Both the position numbers and the translations under genes were made by a program. From NCBI GenBank assembly GCA_018267475.1, contig JAFDYI010000008.1, positions 1-42,788 on the forward strand: 42,788 nucleotides of DNA, read 5' to 3'. Below the pieces are notes generated by a model that was not told the DNA's origin, searched no databases, and saw only the letters and a list, made by a program, of their open reading frames with translations. Positions 15,981 to 25,445 of this stretch are shown piece by piece (position 1 is the stretch's first letter; the number at the start of each line of letters is the position of its first letter). This DNA comes from Bacteroidota bacterium. GTDB taxonomy: Bacteria > Bacteroidota > Bacteroidia > B-17B0 > Aurantibacillaceae.

Positions 15981-17192
15981 CTAATCTAATTTTAGATTGT
16001 GCCCTAGTTTTTCTTTCTTAGCTTTTAGATATAAGCTATTGTGCTCGTTGCTTTTTATTTCAATAGGTACATTTTCTATAATTTCCAAGCCGTAGCCAAT
16101 TAAGCCGGCTCGTTTTTTGGGGTTATTAGTCATGAGTTTTATTTTACTAATACCTAAGTCGCGTAGTATTTGTGCGCCCACTCCATAATCACGCTCATCG
16201 GGCTTAAAGCCTAACTCTACATTAGCCTCTACAGTGTCGCGCCCTTGCTCTTGCAGTTTGTACGCCTTTAACTTATTAAGCAAACCGATGCCGCGCCCCT
16301 CTTGATTCATATATACCAACACTCCCTTTCCTTCTTTTTCTATCATTTCAAGAGCTTTGTGCAGTTGGGGGCCGCAATCGCAGCGGCAAGACCCAAAAAT
16401 ATCGCCTGTAAGGCACGACGAGTGCATGCGCACCAAAACAGCTTCATTTTTTTTCCAATCTCCTTTGCAAATAACAATGTGCTCTTGTCCGGTAGTGGTT
16501 TGCTTATAAGCAATAAGATTAAAGTTGCCCCACTGGGTAGGAAGTTGTACTTCTACCTCCTTTTCAATAATGCTTTCTTTTTGCAGGCGATAGGCAATCA
16601 AATCTTTGATGCTGATAATTTTTAAATTGAATTTTTCACGCACCTTGGCCAAATCGGGTAAGCGGGCCATGGTACCGTCTTCATTCATTATTTCTACTAA
16701 AACCCCACAGGGTTCAAAGCCGGCCAAAACCGACAAATCTACGGTAGCTTCGGTATGACCAATGCGGCGCAACACCCCTCCTTTTATAGCTTTTAGGGGG
16801 AAAATGTGACCGGGTTTCCCAAAGTCTTCGGGCTTGGTGTTGGGGTTTATAAGGGCTTGTACCGTTTTGGCTCTATCAGAGGCCGAGATGCCGGTGGTAC
16901 AGCCATTGCCCAGCAAATCAATAGATACGGTGAAAGGAGTTTCGTGCAGCGAGGAGTTGCTGCTTACCATCATTTCTAATTTTAACTTGCGAGTAATTTC
17001 TTCACTTACCGGCGCACATATCAACCCACGACCGTGGGTAGCCATAAAGTTAATTATTTCGGGGGTAACATTGCGAGCAGCCGTAATAAAATCGCCTTCG
17101 TTTTCACGGTCTTCATCATCTACTACAATTACTAATTTTCCATTTTTTATGTCCGTAATAGCAGACTCAACACTATCTAGTTTAATTTCCAT
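15981..17192 (-). CDS. ribBA: Bifunctional DHBP synthase / GTP cyclohydrolase II
   Basis: RibBA makes both riboflavin precursors: 3,4-dihydroxy-2-butanone 4-phosphate from ribulose 5-phosphate, and the pyrimidine from GTP. The N-terminal RibB half (to about residue 200) shows [13 protein letters not shown], the metal-site acidic motif, and [13 protein letters not shown]. The RibA half has [20 protein letters not shown] (the zinc-binding cysteines) and [14 protein letters not shown] choose the ATG at 17192 (403 residues). A TTG at 17207 in the same frame would make the start overlap the -7 box TACCTTTG and add five residues not expected in the family. The real start lies 4 nt after that box, so the mRNA is probably leaderless. 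Confidence 0.95.
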   Translation of the reverse strand: MEIKLDSVESAITDIKNGKLVIVVDDEDRENEGDFITAARNVTPEIINFMATHGRGLICAPVSEEITRKLKLEMMVSSNSSLHETPFTVSIDLLGNGCTTGISASDRAKTVQALINPNTKPEDFGKPGHIFPLKAIKGGVLRRIGHTEATVDLSVLAGFEPCGVLVEIMNEDGTMARLPDLAKVREKFNLKIISIKDLIAYRLQKESIIEKEVEVQLPTQWGNFNLIAYKQTTTGQEHIVICKGDWKKNEAVLVRMHSSCLTGDIFGSCRCDCGPQLHKALEMIEKEGKGVLVYMNQEGRGIGLLNKLKAYKLQEQGRDTVEANVELGFKPDERDYGVGAQILRDLGISKIKLMTNNPKKRAGLIGYGLEIIENVPIEIKSNEHNSLYLKAKKEKLGHNLKLD

Positions 17193-17196
17193 GCGG

Positions 17197-17204
17197 CAAA
17201 GGTA
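17197..17204 (-). promoter_or_regulatory. -7 promoter box of ribBA, four bases before the ATG
   Basis: On the minus strand TACCTTTG matches TAnnTTTG exactly, and CCGC is all that separates it from the ATG at 17192. The spacing is the same as at mutY. Confidence 0.65.
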
Positions 17205-17245
17205 CAAAACCTTATTTTAATACCCTATGAGATAGGAAGCAGAAA

Positions 17246-19324
17246 CTAATATCGTAGCAGTTTTTCTATAGCTGCTTCGGTTTTTTCTGTATTAGGCAAC
17301 ATGGTTTTTTCTAAGATAGCATTAAGCGGTATAGCCGGCAAATTTTCGGCTCCCAGCACTTGCACGGGCGCATCTAAATACTCAAAACAATGCTCGCTAA
17401 TGCGTGCTGCTATGCTCTGTGCAAAGCTATTTGCCTTAGGTTCTTCGGTTAAAACCAATACTTTTCCGTGTTTTTTTGCGGAAGCATATATCATCTCCTC
17501 ATCTAAAGGAGCAAGGGTACGTAAGTCAATAATTTCTACTTGGTTGGGGAATTTTTTTGCAGCATTTTTTGCCCAGTACACTCCCATGCCGTAGGTAATA
17601 ATGGCGGCGGTGTTTTGAGAAGATGGCGTTGCTTCTTGTACCATACGCGCTTTTCCAAAAGGAACGATATATTCTTCGTCGGGCTCAATTGTTTTAGCCT
17701 CTTCAGTGCCTTTTATTTTACTCCAATACAAGCCTTTGTGTTCCAACATCAATACCGGATTGGGATCGTAATAGGCGGCTTTCATCAAACCTTTTAAATC
17801 GGCACCGGTGCTTGGATAAGCTACTTTTATTCCTTTTATATTACATACTACGCTTTCTACACTACTGCTGTGATAAGGGCCTCCGCTGCCATAAGCTCCA
17901 ATAGGCACGCGTAAAATACAGCTCACCGGCCACTTGCCATTAGACAAAAAGCAAGAACGAGATACCTCGGTAAACAGTTGATTTAAACCCGGCCATATAT
18001 AATCGGCAAACTGCACCTCTACAATCGGTTTTAATCCTACAGCGCTCATACCCACCGTAGAGCCTATAATAAAAGCCTCTTGTATAGGAGTGTTAAATAC
18101 GCGATGTGTTCCAAACTTTTGCGCCAAGGTGGCGGCCTCTCTAAATACTCCCCCTAGGCGATGCCCTACATCTTGCCCATACAACAAACATTCAGGGTGT
18201 TTTTCCATCAGTTCTCTTATAGCAAAAAGGGCGGCATCTACCATTACAGTGGCTTGCTTGCCCGCCGGTGCGCGGTTTCCTTTTTCTTCGATAATGGGGG
18301 TAGGAGCAAAATCATGCAGAAATAAATCTTCGGGGCGTGGATCTTCTGCTTGCAAGGCTTTTTCGTAATCGGCTTTTACTAAAGCTATGGAAGATTCTTC
18401 TATCTTTTTTAAGGCATCGGTATCTACGCCTTCTATCAGCAATCTGTTTTTTAGTTTAGGTAAAGGGTCTTTTTTTGAGGCTTCCTCCAAATCATCGCGG
18501 TACCACTCTTTGCGCACGCCCGATGTGTGGTGGTTAAGCAAAGGTACTTTAGCGTGAATTAAAAAAGGGCGGCGCTCTTTTCTGATAATAGAAATAACCT
18601 CCTGTATGGTATGATAGCATTTAATAAAATCGGTGCCATCAATCGTGCGCGTTTCTATACCTTTAAAGCCTTTGGCATACTCGGTAGCATCTTGTGCGCG
18701 TATTTCTTTTGCATGGGCTGATATATCCCACTCATTATCTTGAACCAGATATAATATAGGTAATTGCTTAAGGGCAGCCATCTGAAAAGCCTCTGCCACC
18801 TCGCCTTCAGTAATGCAAGCATCGCCTAAAGAGCAAACGGCTATTGGGTTTCCGCCTTTGTATTCTTTTTGTTGCTGAGTGATTTCTAAATACTGCAAGC
18901 CCATAGCAATGCCGGTAGTAGGAATAGCTTGCATACCCGTAGCGCTGCTTTGATGCGGTATTTTGGGCATATCCTCTCTACGCAACGATGGGTGCGAATA
19001 ATAAGTGCGCCCACCCGAAAAGGGATCGTCTCTTTTTGCTAATAACTGCAACATCAATTCGTAAGGCTGCATACCTATAGATAGCAAAATGCTATCATCA
19101 CGATAGTAAGCACTTAAAAAATCTTGAGGCAGTAAGTGCATACCTAAGGCTATTTGCACGGCCTCGTGCCCACGACTGGTAGCGTGCACATACTTCGCTG
19201 TAACTTCTTTATTTTGCTCATACAGCTCGGTCATGGCTTTGGCGGTAGCCATAAAACGATACGCTCTTTTTAATACCTCTATGGAAATCTCTTTGCTCAC
19301 TGCTGCTGGGGTTAATATGGACAT
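17246..19324 (-). CDS. Fused alpha-beta E1 component of a 2-oxoacid dehydrogenase
   Basis: The 692-residue protein joins the E1 alpha and beta chains, which are separate in most bacteria; the fused form is common in Bacteroidota. Residues 1-330 are the thiamine-diphosphate alpha half: SRGHEAVQIALG, YYRDDSILLSIG, then GDACITEGEVAEAFQ and LVQDNEWDIS. This corresponds to the GDG...NN diphosphate motif but has Ala and Asp-Asn. Residues about 355-690 are the beta half (YGQDVGHRLGGVFREA, FNTPIQEAFIIG, VEVQFADYIWPGLNQL, YGSGGPYHSSSVE). The substrate is probably a branched-chain 2-oxoacid, but pyruvate cannot be excluded. E2 and E3 genes are not nearby. The promoter matches the full consensus and ends 5 nt before the ATG. 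Confidence 0.9.
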   Translation of the reverse strand: MSILTPAAVSKEISIEVLKRAYRFMATAKAMTELYEQNKEVTAKYVHATSRGHEAVQIALGMHLLPQDFLSAYYRDDSILLSIGMQPYELMLQLLAKRDDPFSGGRTYYSHPSLRREDMPKIPHQSSATGMQAIPTTGIAMGLQYLEITQQQKEYKGGNPIAVCSLGDACITEGEVAEAFQMAALKQLPILYLVQDNEWDISAHAKEIRAQDATEYAKGFKGIETRTIDGTDFIKCYHTIQEVISIIRKERRPFLIHAKVPLLNHHTSGVRKEWYRDDLEEASKKDPLPKLKNRLLIEGVDTDALKKIEESSIALVKADYEKALQAEDPRPEDLFLHDFAPTPIIEEKGNRAPAGKQATVMVDAALFAIRELMEKHPECLLYGQDVGHRLGGVFREAATLAQKFGTHRVFNTPIQEAFIIGSTVGMSAVGLKPIVEVQFADYIWPGLNQLFTEVSRSCFLSNGKWPVSCILRVPIGAYGSGGPYHSSSVESVVCNIKGIKVAYPSTGADLKGLMKAAYYDPNPVLMLEHKGLYWSKIKGTEEAKTIEPDEEYIVPFGKARMVQEATPSSQNTAAIITYGMGVYWAKNAAKKFPNQVEIIDLRTLAPLDEEMIYASAKKHGKVLVLTEEPKANSFAQSIAARISEHCFEYLDAPVQVLGAENLPAIPLNAILEKTMLPNTEKTEAAIEKLLRY

Positions 19325-19329
19325 AGCTG

Positions 19330-19360
19330 CAAATGTAATAGACTTTATTTAAAAGCCAAA
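19330..19360 (-). promoter_or_regulatory. Promoter of the E1 gene, full consensus, near-leaderless
   Basis: On the minus strand TTTG (19357-19360), a 19-nt spacer and TACATTTG (19330-19337) match the Bacteroidota consensus at every position. Only CAGCT separates the -7 box from the ATG at 19324. Confidence 0.8.
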
Positions 19361-19448
19361 AGCTTTATTTTAAAAATACGGCGCAGCCACAAAAACACGG
19401 TAGTTTTTTAAAAAAAATAAAACAAACGCATGGCTCATTTTATAAAAA

Positions 19449-20510
19449 CTACTGGGTTTTTTCCTTCAAAATTTCTTTTAAGTTGGGGCGCAAACGGCTT
19501 TTATATACAGCCAACGTTTCTTTAGTTTCTTTCGTTTTTCCTTTTCGTAGTTTTCTTTGTTCTTCTTGAGGTAATGATATTATTTGCATGCAAGCGGGAG
19601 TGCAACAACCCTGGTATTTTTCTTCGCAGGCGGGGCACTGTATAAAAAGCAAGTGGCAATCGTCGTTTTTGCAGTTCACGTGCCTATCGCAGGCAGTACC
19701 GCACTGATGGCACTCGGCAATTACATCGTCGGTAATGCGCTCTCCCACACGCTCATCAAACACAAAATTTTTTCCAATAAATTTACTGGTCATGTTTTGT
19801 TCTTTTATTTCATGCGCGTACTGAATGATACCTCCCTTTAGGTGAAACACGTTTTTAAAGCCCTTGTGTTTGAAATAAGCGCTGGCTTTTTCGCAGCGAA
19901 TGCCGCCGGTACAATACATGAGTACGTTTTTGTCTTCTTGTCCTTGCAAATGTGCTGTTACCAAGGGCAATTCTTCTTTAAAGGTATCGGCATCGGGGCA
20001 AAAGGCATTTTTAAAACGACCTACCTCGCTTTCGTAATGGTTTCGCATATCTACCACTATCGTGTCGGGCTTTTCTAAGTATTCGTTAAACTCTTTTGCG
20101 TTGAGGTAGGCACCGGTATTGCTGGCGTCAAAAGTAGGATCGTTAATGCCGTCGGCCACAATTTTTTCGCGTACTTTAATGATGAGTTTGTAAAACGATT
20201 TTCCATTGTCTTCAACCGCCATTTTAAACGGCACGTCTGTAAAATAGTTTCTTGCGTAAAGCAGTGTTACAAAAGCGTTCCATTGATTTTTCGGAACGCT
20301 CATTTGTGCGTTAATACCTTCTTTTGAAAGGTAAATGCGACCAAAGACTTGCAGGTTGGTCCACTCAACGTACAATTCGTCTCTAAGTTCTTGAGGATTT
20401 TCTATTTTCACGTAGCGATAAAAAGAGATGGTTTTTCTTTCAAAACTTTCTTTTTGCAGAAGTGTTTTAAGCTCTTCTTTGCTTTTTCGGTTTCTTAATT
20501 CTTTTGCCAT
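19449..20510 (-). CDS. trhO: tRNA uridine(34) hydroxylase TrhO (rhodanese-like)
   Basis: TrhO hydroxylates uridine 34 in tRNA anticodons using molecular oxygen, a step toward 5-methoxyuridine-type modifications. The 353-residue protein contains the N-terminal family domain (FYRYVKIENP, then GRIYLSKEGINAQMS), the rhodanese domain with VVDMRNHYESEVGRF and the active-site loop CTGGIRCEKASA (around 198-209). A Cys-rich segment follows (ECHQCGTACDRHVNC, then CPACEEKYQGCCTPAC) that is likely to bind zinc. The C-terminus is Lys-rich. A perfect -7 box lies about 45 nt upstream, so this gene, unlike several neighbours, has a leader of about 40 nt. Confidence 0.93.
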   Translation of the reverse strand: MAKELRNRKSKEELKTLLQKESFERKTISFYRYVKIENPQELRDELYVEWTNLQVFGRIYLSKEGINAQMSVPKNQWNAFVTLLYARNYFTDVPFKMAVEDNGKSFYKLIIKVREKIVADGINDPTFDASNTGAYLNAKEFNEYLEKPDTIVVDMRNHYESEVGRFKNAFCPDADTFKEELPLVTAHLQGQEDKNVLMYCTGGIRCEKASAYFKHKGFKNVFHLKGGIIQYAHEIKEQNMTSKFIGKNFVFDERVGERITDDVIAECHQCGTACDRHVNCKNDDCHLLFIQCPACEEKYQGCCTPACMQIISLPQEEQRKLRKGKTKETKETLAVYKSRLRPNLKEILKEKTQ

Positions 20511-20554
20511 AGGGGGTAGTATAAATGCACGTTATAGTACCTAATTTCCGAATG

Positions 20555-20562
20555 CAAAGATA
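20555..20562 (-). promoter_or_regulatory. -7 promoter box of trhO
   Basis: On the minus strand TATCTTTG matches TAnnTTTG exactly. The predicted leader is about 40 nt. The -33 element is not clear. Confidence 0.6.
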
Positions 20563-20593
20563 CGAGAAAAACCATCAAGAAAAGTATGTAGCT

Positions 20594-21367
20594 TTAAAAA
20601 TCTATTTCCAGCAGTACCGGGCAGTGGTCGCTGTGTTTGGCATCGGGTAAAATGAGCGCTCTCTTTAAGTGTGGCTCTAAGTTTTGGGTAACCATATTGT
20701 AATCAATACGCCAGCCCAAATTTTTGGCGCGCGCACCGGCGCGGTAGCTCCACCAACTGTACTGATGCGGCTCTTGATTAAAATGCCTGAAACTATCTAC
20801 CCAACCTTGGGCTACAAAGGCATCAAACCACTGGCGCTCTTCGGGCAAAAAGCCCGATGTGTTGGCATTGCTTTTTGGGTTATGAATGTCTATCGCTTTG
20901 TGGCAGATGTTGTAATCGCCGCACACAATAAGCTGGCGGCGTTCTTGCTGAAGTTGGGTTATATACTTTAAAAAATAATCCAACCAACGCATCTTAAAGG
21001 CCTGCCGCTCATCGCCGCTGCTGCCGCTGGGGTGATATACACTTACTACGCTTACCTCGCCATAGTCGGCCCTAAGAAAACGCCCTTCTTGGTCGTATAA
21101 TTCTTTATTGCAGCCATACACCACCTTATCGGGCTTTGTTTTACTTAAAATAGCTACGCCGCTATAGCCTTTTTTTTGCGCAGAATACCAAAAATGGTGC
21201 TTGTAGCCCAAGGCCTCAAACAAGGTGGTATCTATTTGTTCTTTTTCGGCTTTTATCTCTTGCAGGCACAGTATATCGGGGTTTGCGGCTCGCAGCCAAT
21301 CTACAAAACCTTTATTAAGGGCTGCTCTTATTCCATTTACATTATAGGTTATAATTTTTTTATTCAT
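20594..21367 (-). CDS. xth: Exodeoxyribonuclease III (AP endonuclease, ExoA/Xth family)
   Basis: This Mg-dependent endonuclease cuts DNA at abasic sites and removes 3' blocks. The 257 residues contain the metal and active-site motifs of the family: ITYNVNGIRAAL with the Asn ligand, LCLQEIKA (Glu), SGVAILSK, VYHPSGSSG, VCGDYNICHKAIDI (Asp/Asn), WRIDYNMVT and the final SDHCPVLLEIDF (Asp-His pair). I use the ATG at 21367. A TTG four codons upstream keeps the frame open but would add MPED to a start that already aligns with the family. MutY, nearby, works in the same base-excision pathway, but the genes are not linked in an operon. Confidence 0.94.
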   Translation of the reverse strand: MNKKIITYNVNGIRAALNKGFVDWLRAANPDILCLQEIKAEKEQIDTTLFEALGYKHHFWYSAQKKGYSGVAILSKTKPDKVVYGCNKELYDQEGRFLRADYGEVSVVSVYHPSGSSGDERQAFKMRWLDYFLKYITQLQQERRQLIVCGDYNICHKAIDIHNPKSNANTSGFLPEERQWFDAFVAQGWVDSFRHFNQEPHQYSWWSYRAGARAKNLGWRIDYNMVTQNLEPHLKRALILPDAKHSDHCPVLLEIDF

Positions 21368-21421
21368 ATCTTCGGGCAAAAATTCTTGTTAAAGTACCGT
21401 ATTTATTTAGGAATAAAGTAT

Positions 21422-21429
21422 TACCTTTG
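21422..21429 (+). promoter_or_regulatory. -7 promoter box of the CotH-type gene
   Basis: TACCTTTG matches TAnnTTTG exactly and lies 75 nt before the ATG at 21505, giving a leader of about 70 nt, the longest inferred here. No clear -33 TTTG. Confidence 0.55.
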
Positions 21430-21504
21430 GAAAATTTGTTAATAAAAACTATACAAGCACATAGAAACAATTTGTCGTAAAAAAAACATAAACCCTTTCG
21501 AACT

Positions 21505-24321
21505 ATGAAAATAAAATATGCGTTACTCTTGTTATTTGCTGCCGGTTGCAGCCTTATGAACGCACAGTTTAAATTTAATGAGTACTCGTGCTCCAACACG
21601 GGGCAGGTGGCCAACACTATAGGTGCCGGCATACAGGTAAGCCCCAATTGGGTGGAGCTGATGAATATCAGCAGCAACACGCAACAACTATCGGGTTGGT
21701 TTATTAGTAATGATAGAAACAACCTTACTAAGTATCAAGTACCTTTTTACAACAACAGCCCCATAAAGGTAGATAGCTTCAGCATGTTTGTTATTTTATT
21801 AGATACCTACGACAAAACTACAGTAGCCTCTATAGGCACTCAAACACTGGTGCTGCATACTAATTTTCAAGTATATCAAACTTATATTTCGCCTACTACC
21901 AACACCAATACGGTTATTTATCTTTCGCGTCCTCCGGGCACCGCCCCTTACGACTCTATTGTGATACAACGCGTGCGCCCCTCTCAATCGTGGGGAAAGC
22001 CTAACAGCGCACAGGGCTACTTAGCCTCGGGCGGCGGCGGTTTAAACCAATGGAAGTTATACAAAACCCCCACGCCGGGCGCTAAAAACCCAACCAACCC
22101 ATCGCCCATTACCACTACTCGCAACTGGTACAACGGTTACACCCCTACCCCAAAATTTTCGGTGCCGGCAGGTTATGTAAGCAGCTCAACTCAAATAAAT
22201 TTAAACGATACCACCACCTGGGGAAGCACCAATCCTAATTTTGAAATTTTTTATACTACCGATTGTACTACACCCACCTATACAGCACCTACCGCCCAAT
22301 CTATGGGAGTGGGCTCGGGAGGAGGCACCGTAACCATGCCTATTGTTACACCGGGTTCATCGCCCGCCTATGTGGGCGTAGTGGTACGTGGCCTCATACA
22401 CGACCAAAGCACGCCACAAGCTTATTTAGATGGCTTTGAAGCTTATGGAGGCTATATACAAGACTCTTTATACCACATGAACGTACTCTGCACTTGCATA
22501 GATACCAACAGCCTGTTTATTACTCACAGTAAAGATACCGTACCCGCGGTATATAGCTACATCAGCTCTTCCTCTAAAAAAGAAATATACCGAAACCAAG
22601 GGCAAGCTTTGGTAAAAAAATTAGACTTTTACAACCCGGCAACCCCCAGGCAGCAATGGCAGTTTCAGTTTAGAGCCGAGGATAAATACGGCTACCATTA
22701 CAGCAATTTATATCCCTTTTTTAGCTCGCAAAACATTTTAGGCATTAGCCCACGAAGCAGCTTTCCGGAGTTTGTAGTACGCTCGGCTTCGGTAGATAAC
22801 TTTTTACCACCCGGCACGGCCACCTTAGTTACATCGGGCAGCCTGCCCGGCTACGGATACGCCCCCAACCACGTACGCGATTTTTACAATCACAGCATCA
22901 CACTACGCCACAAACTAAATTTTGAATCGTCGCACTACACACCCACTTATGTATTTATAAACGGTATGAACAAAGGCATTTATTATATTAAAGAACTGAT
23001 TGATACCAACTACACACAATACTACTACAACTACGCACAAGCCACTATTATTGCCAACGATTTAGCACCCAACTCTACCACCCCGCAAATAAAAGCCCTC
23101 TCAGGCTCTTTAAGCACATGGAACAACTGGTACAGCACCGTGATGCAAGCCAGCTACAACGTACATCAACCGGGTGTTTACAAACAAATAGGCGACTCGT
23201 TGGATATAGCCTCTTTTATAGATTACAACTTCTATAATATGTTTAGCGTGAATACCGATTTTGTAAAAACACAAGCCCTTTGGTGGAAAGGCATTGCCGA
23301 TACCAGCAACCATACCCTGCGCAAATGGCGCTTTGGCTTATCTAACACCGATATGACCTGGGGCTTTATGGCCAACAATACCGGCATAGCCGACTACACC
23401 CCTACCAGTTCTCCTTGCGACTACATCAATGCCTTTGGCTCAGGCGCTAACAATCAATACCCCCTTATGCCCTTGTTTTACAAGCTAATGGCGAACGATA
23501 CCTTTAAGTCGGCCTTTTTGTCGCGCTACCAAGATTTGTTGAATACCTCCTACTCCTGCGATACCTTAACCCAACATCTAAGCGATATTAGAGCCCTCAT
23601 TAAACAAGATATGCCCAGCCAAGTGTGGTGGTATCAACCCAACCCCGCAGGCGCTTGTACCGGCTGCGATTCCGTAAAACTATGGAACAATTTTTTAGAC
23701 TCTATGAACCTGTTTTTAACCCAACGCTGCTCGCTGGCCGTACAAGGCTTGAAAAACTGCTACAACCTAAACGGCCCCTACAACGTATGCGTAGATGCCG
23801 CTCCACAAACAGCAGGGCAAGTAAAACTAAACACCATTACCATTCAAAATTTTATATGGAACGGGAAGTACTTAGACAGCGTAATAACTACTGCCATAGC
23901 CATACCCGACAGCAACTATGTATTTGACCACTGGGTAAGCACCTATAGTTTAATGCCCAATCAATACAGCGATACGGTAACTTTTTATGTAACCAACAAT
24001 GCCTGCATACAGGCCGTATTTAAACTAAAACCGGCTTATCAAACCTATGGCAACCCCATGCTGCCCACCGCCTTTACACCCAACGGAGATGGCAACAACG
24101 ATATAATGAATATATACGGGATAGCCAACGCTACCTCCTACGAATTTGAAGTGTATAACCGCTGGGGCGAACGTGTTTTTCACTCGTTAGACAAAACCCA
24201 AGGCTGGGACGGCAACTACAACGGAAACCCCGCGCCGGTAGGCTTATATGCCTATTGGTACAACATTGTAATTGACGGAAAAACATACAACCAAAAAGGC
24301 AACTTTACATTATTAAGATAA
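21505..24321 (+). CDS. Secreted CotH-kinase-like protein with lamin-tail domain and T9SS type B domain
   Basis: The 938-residue protein has a signal peptide (to about residue 22). A lamin-tail-like domain follows (residues 23-180: FKFNEYSCSNTG, NWVELMNISS, LSGWFISND), then a chitobiase/Fn3-like segment. A CotH-like region spans about 390-760: RDFYNHSITLRHKLNF, YVFINGMNKGIYYIKELID, DIASFIDYNFYNMFSVNTDF and LRKWRFGLSNTDMTWGF. CotH proteins are secreted protein kinases first known from spore coats. The loop SNTDMTWGF corresponds to the usual W-D-x-D-x-G metal motif but is altered, so activity is uncertain. The C-terminal 85 residues are a type B domain (TAFTPNGDGNNDIMNIY, YNRWGERVFHS, GWDGNYNG). 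A PorP/SprF gene follows after 14 nt. Confidence 0.85.
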   Translation: MKIKYALLLLFAAGCSLMNAQFKFNEYSCSNTGQVANTIGAGIQVSPNWVELMNISSNTQQLSGWFISNDRNNLTKYQVPFYNNSPIKVDSFSMFVILLDTYDKTTVASIGTQTLVLHTNFQVYQTYISPTTNTNTVIYLSRPPGTAPYDSIVIQRVRPSQSWGKPNSAQGYLASGGGGLNQWKLYKTPTPGAKNPTNPSPITTTRNWYNGYTPTPKFSVPAGYVSSSTQINLNDTTTWGSTNPNFEIFYTTDCTTPTYTAPTAQSMGVGSGGGTVTMPIVTPGSSPAYVGVVVRGLIHDQSTPQAYLDGFEAYGGYIQDSLYHMNVLCTCIDTNSLFITHSKDTVPAVYSYISSSSKKEIYRNQGQALVKKLDFYNPATPRQQWQFQFRAEDKYGYHYSNLYPFFSSQNILGISPRSSFPEFVVRSASVDNFLPPGTATLVTSGSLPGYGYAPNHVRDFYNHSITLRHKLNFESSHYTPTYVFINGMNKGIYYIKELIDTNYTQYYYNYAQATIIANDLAPNSTTPQIKALSGSLSTWNNWYSTVMQASYNVHQPGVYKQIGDSLDIASFIDYNFYNMFSVNTDFVKTQALWWKGIADTSNHTLRKWRFGLSNTDMTWGFMANNTGIADYTPTSSPCDYINAFGSGANNQYPLMPLFYKLMANDTFKSAFLSRYQDLLNTSYSCDTLTQHLSDIRALIKQDMPSQVWWYQPNPAGACTGCDSVKLWNNFLDSMNLFLTQRCSLAVQGLKNCYNLNGPYNVCVDAAPQTAGQVKLNTITIQNFIWNGKYLDSVITTAIAIPDSNYVFDHWVSTYSLMPNQYSDTVTFYVTNNACIQAVFKLKPAYQTYGNPMLPTAFTPNGDGNNDIMNIYGIANATSYEFEVYNRWGERVFHSLDKTQGWDGNYNGNPAPVGLYAYWYNIVIDGKTYNQKGNFTLLR

Positions 24322-24335
24322 TAGAAACAAAAGGT

Positions 24336-25409
24336 ATGAAGAAAATTTTATATATATCCTTTTTTTGTATAACAAGCAAAATAATAGCTCAGGATACACA
24401 CTTCTCGCAGCTGGCACAACAACCTCTGCTGATAAACCCCGCCAACGCCGGCTTTTTTGACGGCTACGCACGTGCTATAGCCAACTACCGAACCCAGTGG
24501 AATGCAGGCGGCGCCCCCTTTCAAACCATTATGGTTTCCTTTGATGCCAATGCCGGACTAAAAAAATCAAAAAAAGCCTACCTGGGCTTGGGCGGCTATG
24601 TGTATCAAGACTTTGCCGGAACAAGCGGTACCTCCTACAAAACCTTTAATGCCAACATGGTTGGCAACGCCATTGTAAACATAGGTGCTAAATCGCAACT
24701 AAGTGGTGCCTTAATGTTGGGCATGGGGCAAACCTCTACCAACAACAACAACTACTCCTTTGGAGTGCAATATACAGGAAATCAATTCAACACCAACTTA
24801 CCCAATTTTGAAAACCTAAACACCAACCGACATTACAATTGGTTTGATTTATCATCGGGTATCAACTACGAATTTAATAAAATAAAAGGCGACTTTTCGT
24901 ACGACAATCGCTTCTCTTTAAAAGTAGGTTTTGCCGGCTACCACCTCAACAACCCACAGCTAGAATTTACTACCAACAACAAGCAGCCTATTGGCCGCCG
25001 CTTTGTGGCCAGCTCGCAAGCCCGCATCGATATAAAAGAATCGCCTATCAGTATTTTACCCAGCGTTATTTATATGTTTCAGGGGCCTTACAGAGAGTTA
25101 AACATTGGCACTTTTGCGCGCTACCGCTTTAAAGATGCCACCAAAACCACCGGCTTAAAAAGCGAAGTGGCCCTTTCTTTAGGTTTTTATTACCGCACCG
25201 GCGATGCTTTAATCCCCCAATTTTTAGTCGAATTTAAAAGTTTAAGTTTCGGGTTTTCTTACGACCAAACCATCTCTACCTACAAAAACGCCAACCGAGG
25301 CTTAGGTGCTTTTGAAGTATCTTTATCGTGGAGAAACTTGCGAAACGGCTTATATAACCAACGCCGCGAATACAACTCGGGTTCTAAAAATGTAATGACC
25401 CCCAACTAA
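24336..25409 (+). CDS. PorP/SprF family type IX secretion membrane protein (second copy)
   Basis: The 357-residue protein has a signal peptide, the family motif DTHFSQLAQQPLLINPANAG (residues 20-39), IANYRTQWNAGG, and a beta-barrel pattern to the end (ALSLGFYYRTGDALIPQFLV). It lies 14 nt behind the CotH-type gene, which carries a type B sorting domain, so it probably acts as that protein's outer-membrane export and anchoring partner. It is recognisably related to the copy at 14319 but clearly diverged, as expected if each SprF-like protein serves its own client. Confidence 0.92.
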   Translation: MKKILYISFFCITSKIIAQDTHFSQLAQQPLLINPANAGFFDGYARAIANYRTQWNAGGAPFQTIMVSFDANAGLKKSKKAYLGLGGYVYQDFAGTSGTSYKTFNANMVGNAIVNIGAKSQLSGALMLGMGQTSTNNNNYSFGVQYTGNQFNTNLPNFENLNTNRHYNWFDLSSGINYEFNKIKGDFSYDNRFSLKVGFAGYHLNNPQLEFTTNNKQPIGRRFVASSQARIDIKESPISILPSVIYMFQGPYRELNIGTFARYRFKDATKTTGLKSEVALSLGFYYRTGDALIPQFLVEFKSLSFGFSYDQTISTYKNANRGLGAFEVSLSWRNLRNGLYNQRREYNSGSKNVMTPN

Positions 25410-25445
25410 GCATCAAGTCCTTTTATATCTTTTTTATTCTCATTT

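Noticed and set aside
19400-19452. Inverted repeat GTAGTTTTT / AAAAACTAC at the trhO stop codon
   Set aside because: The 9-bp arms are A/T-rich and 35 nt apart, with no T run behind them in the right direction. Too weak to call a terminator.
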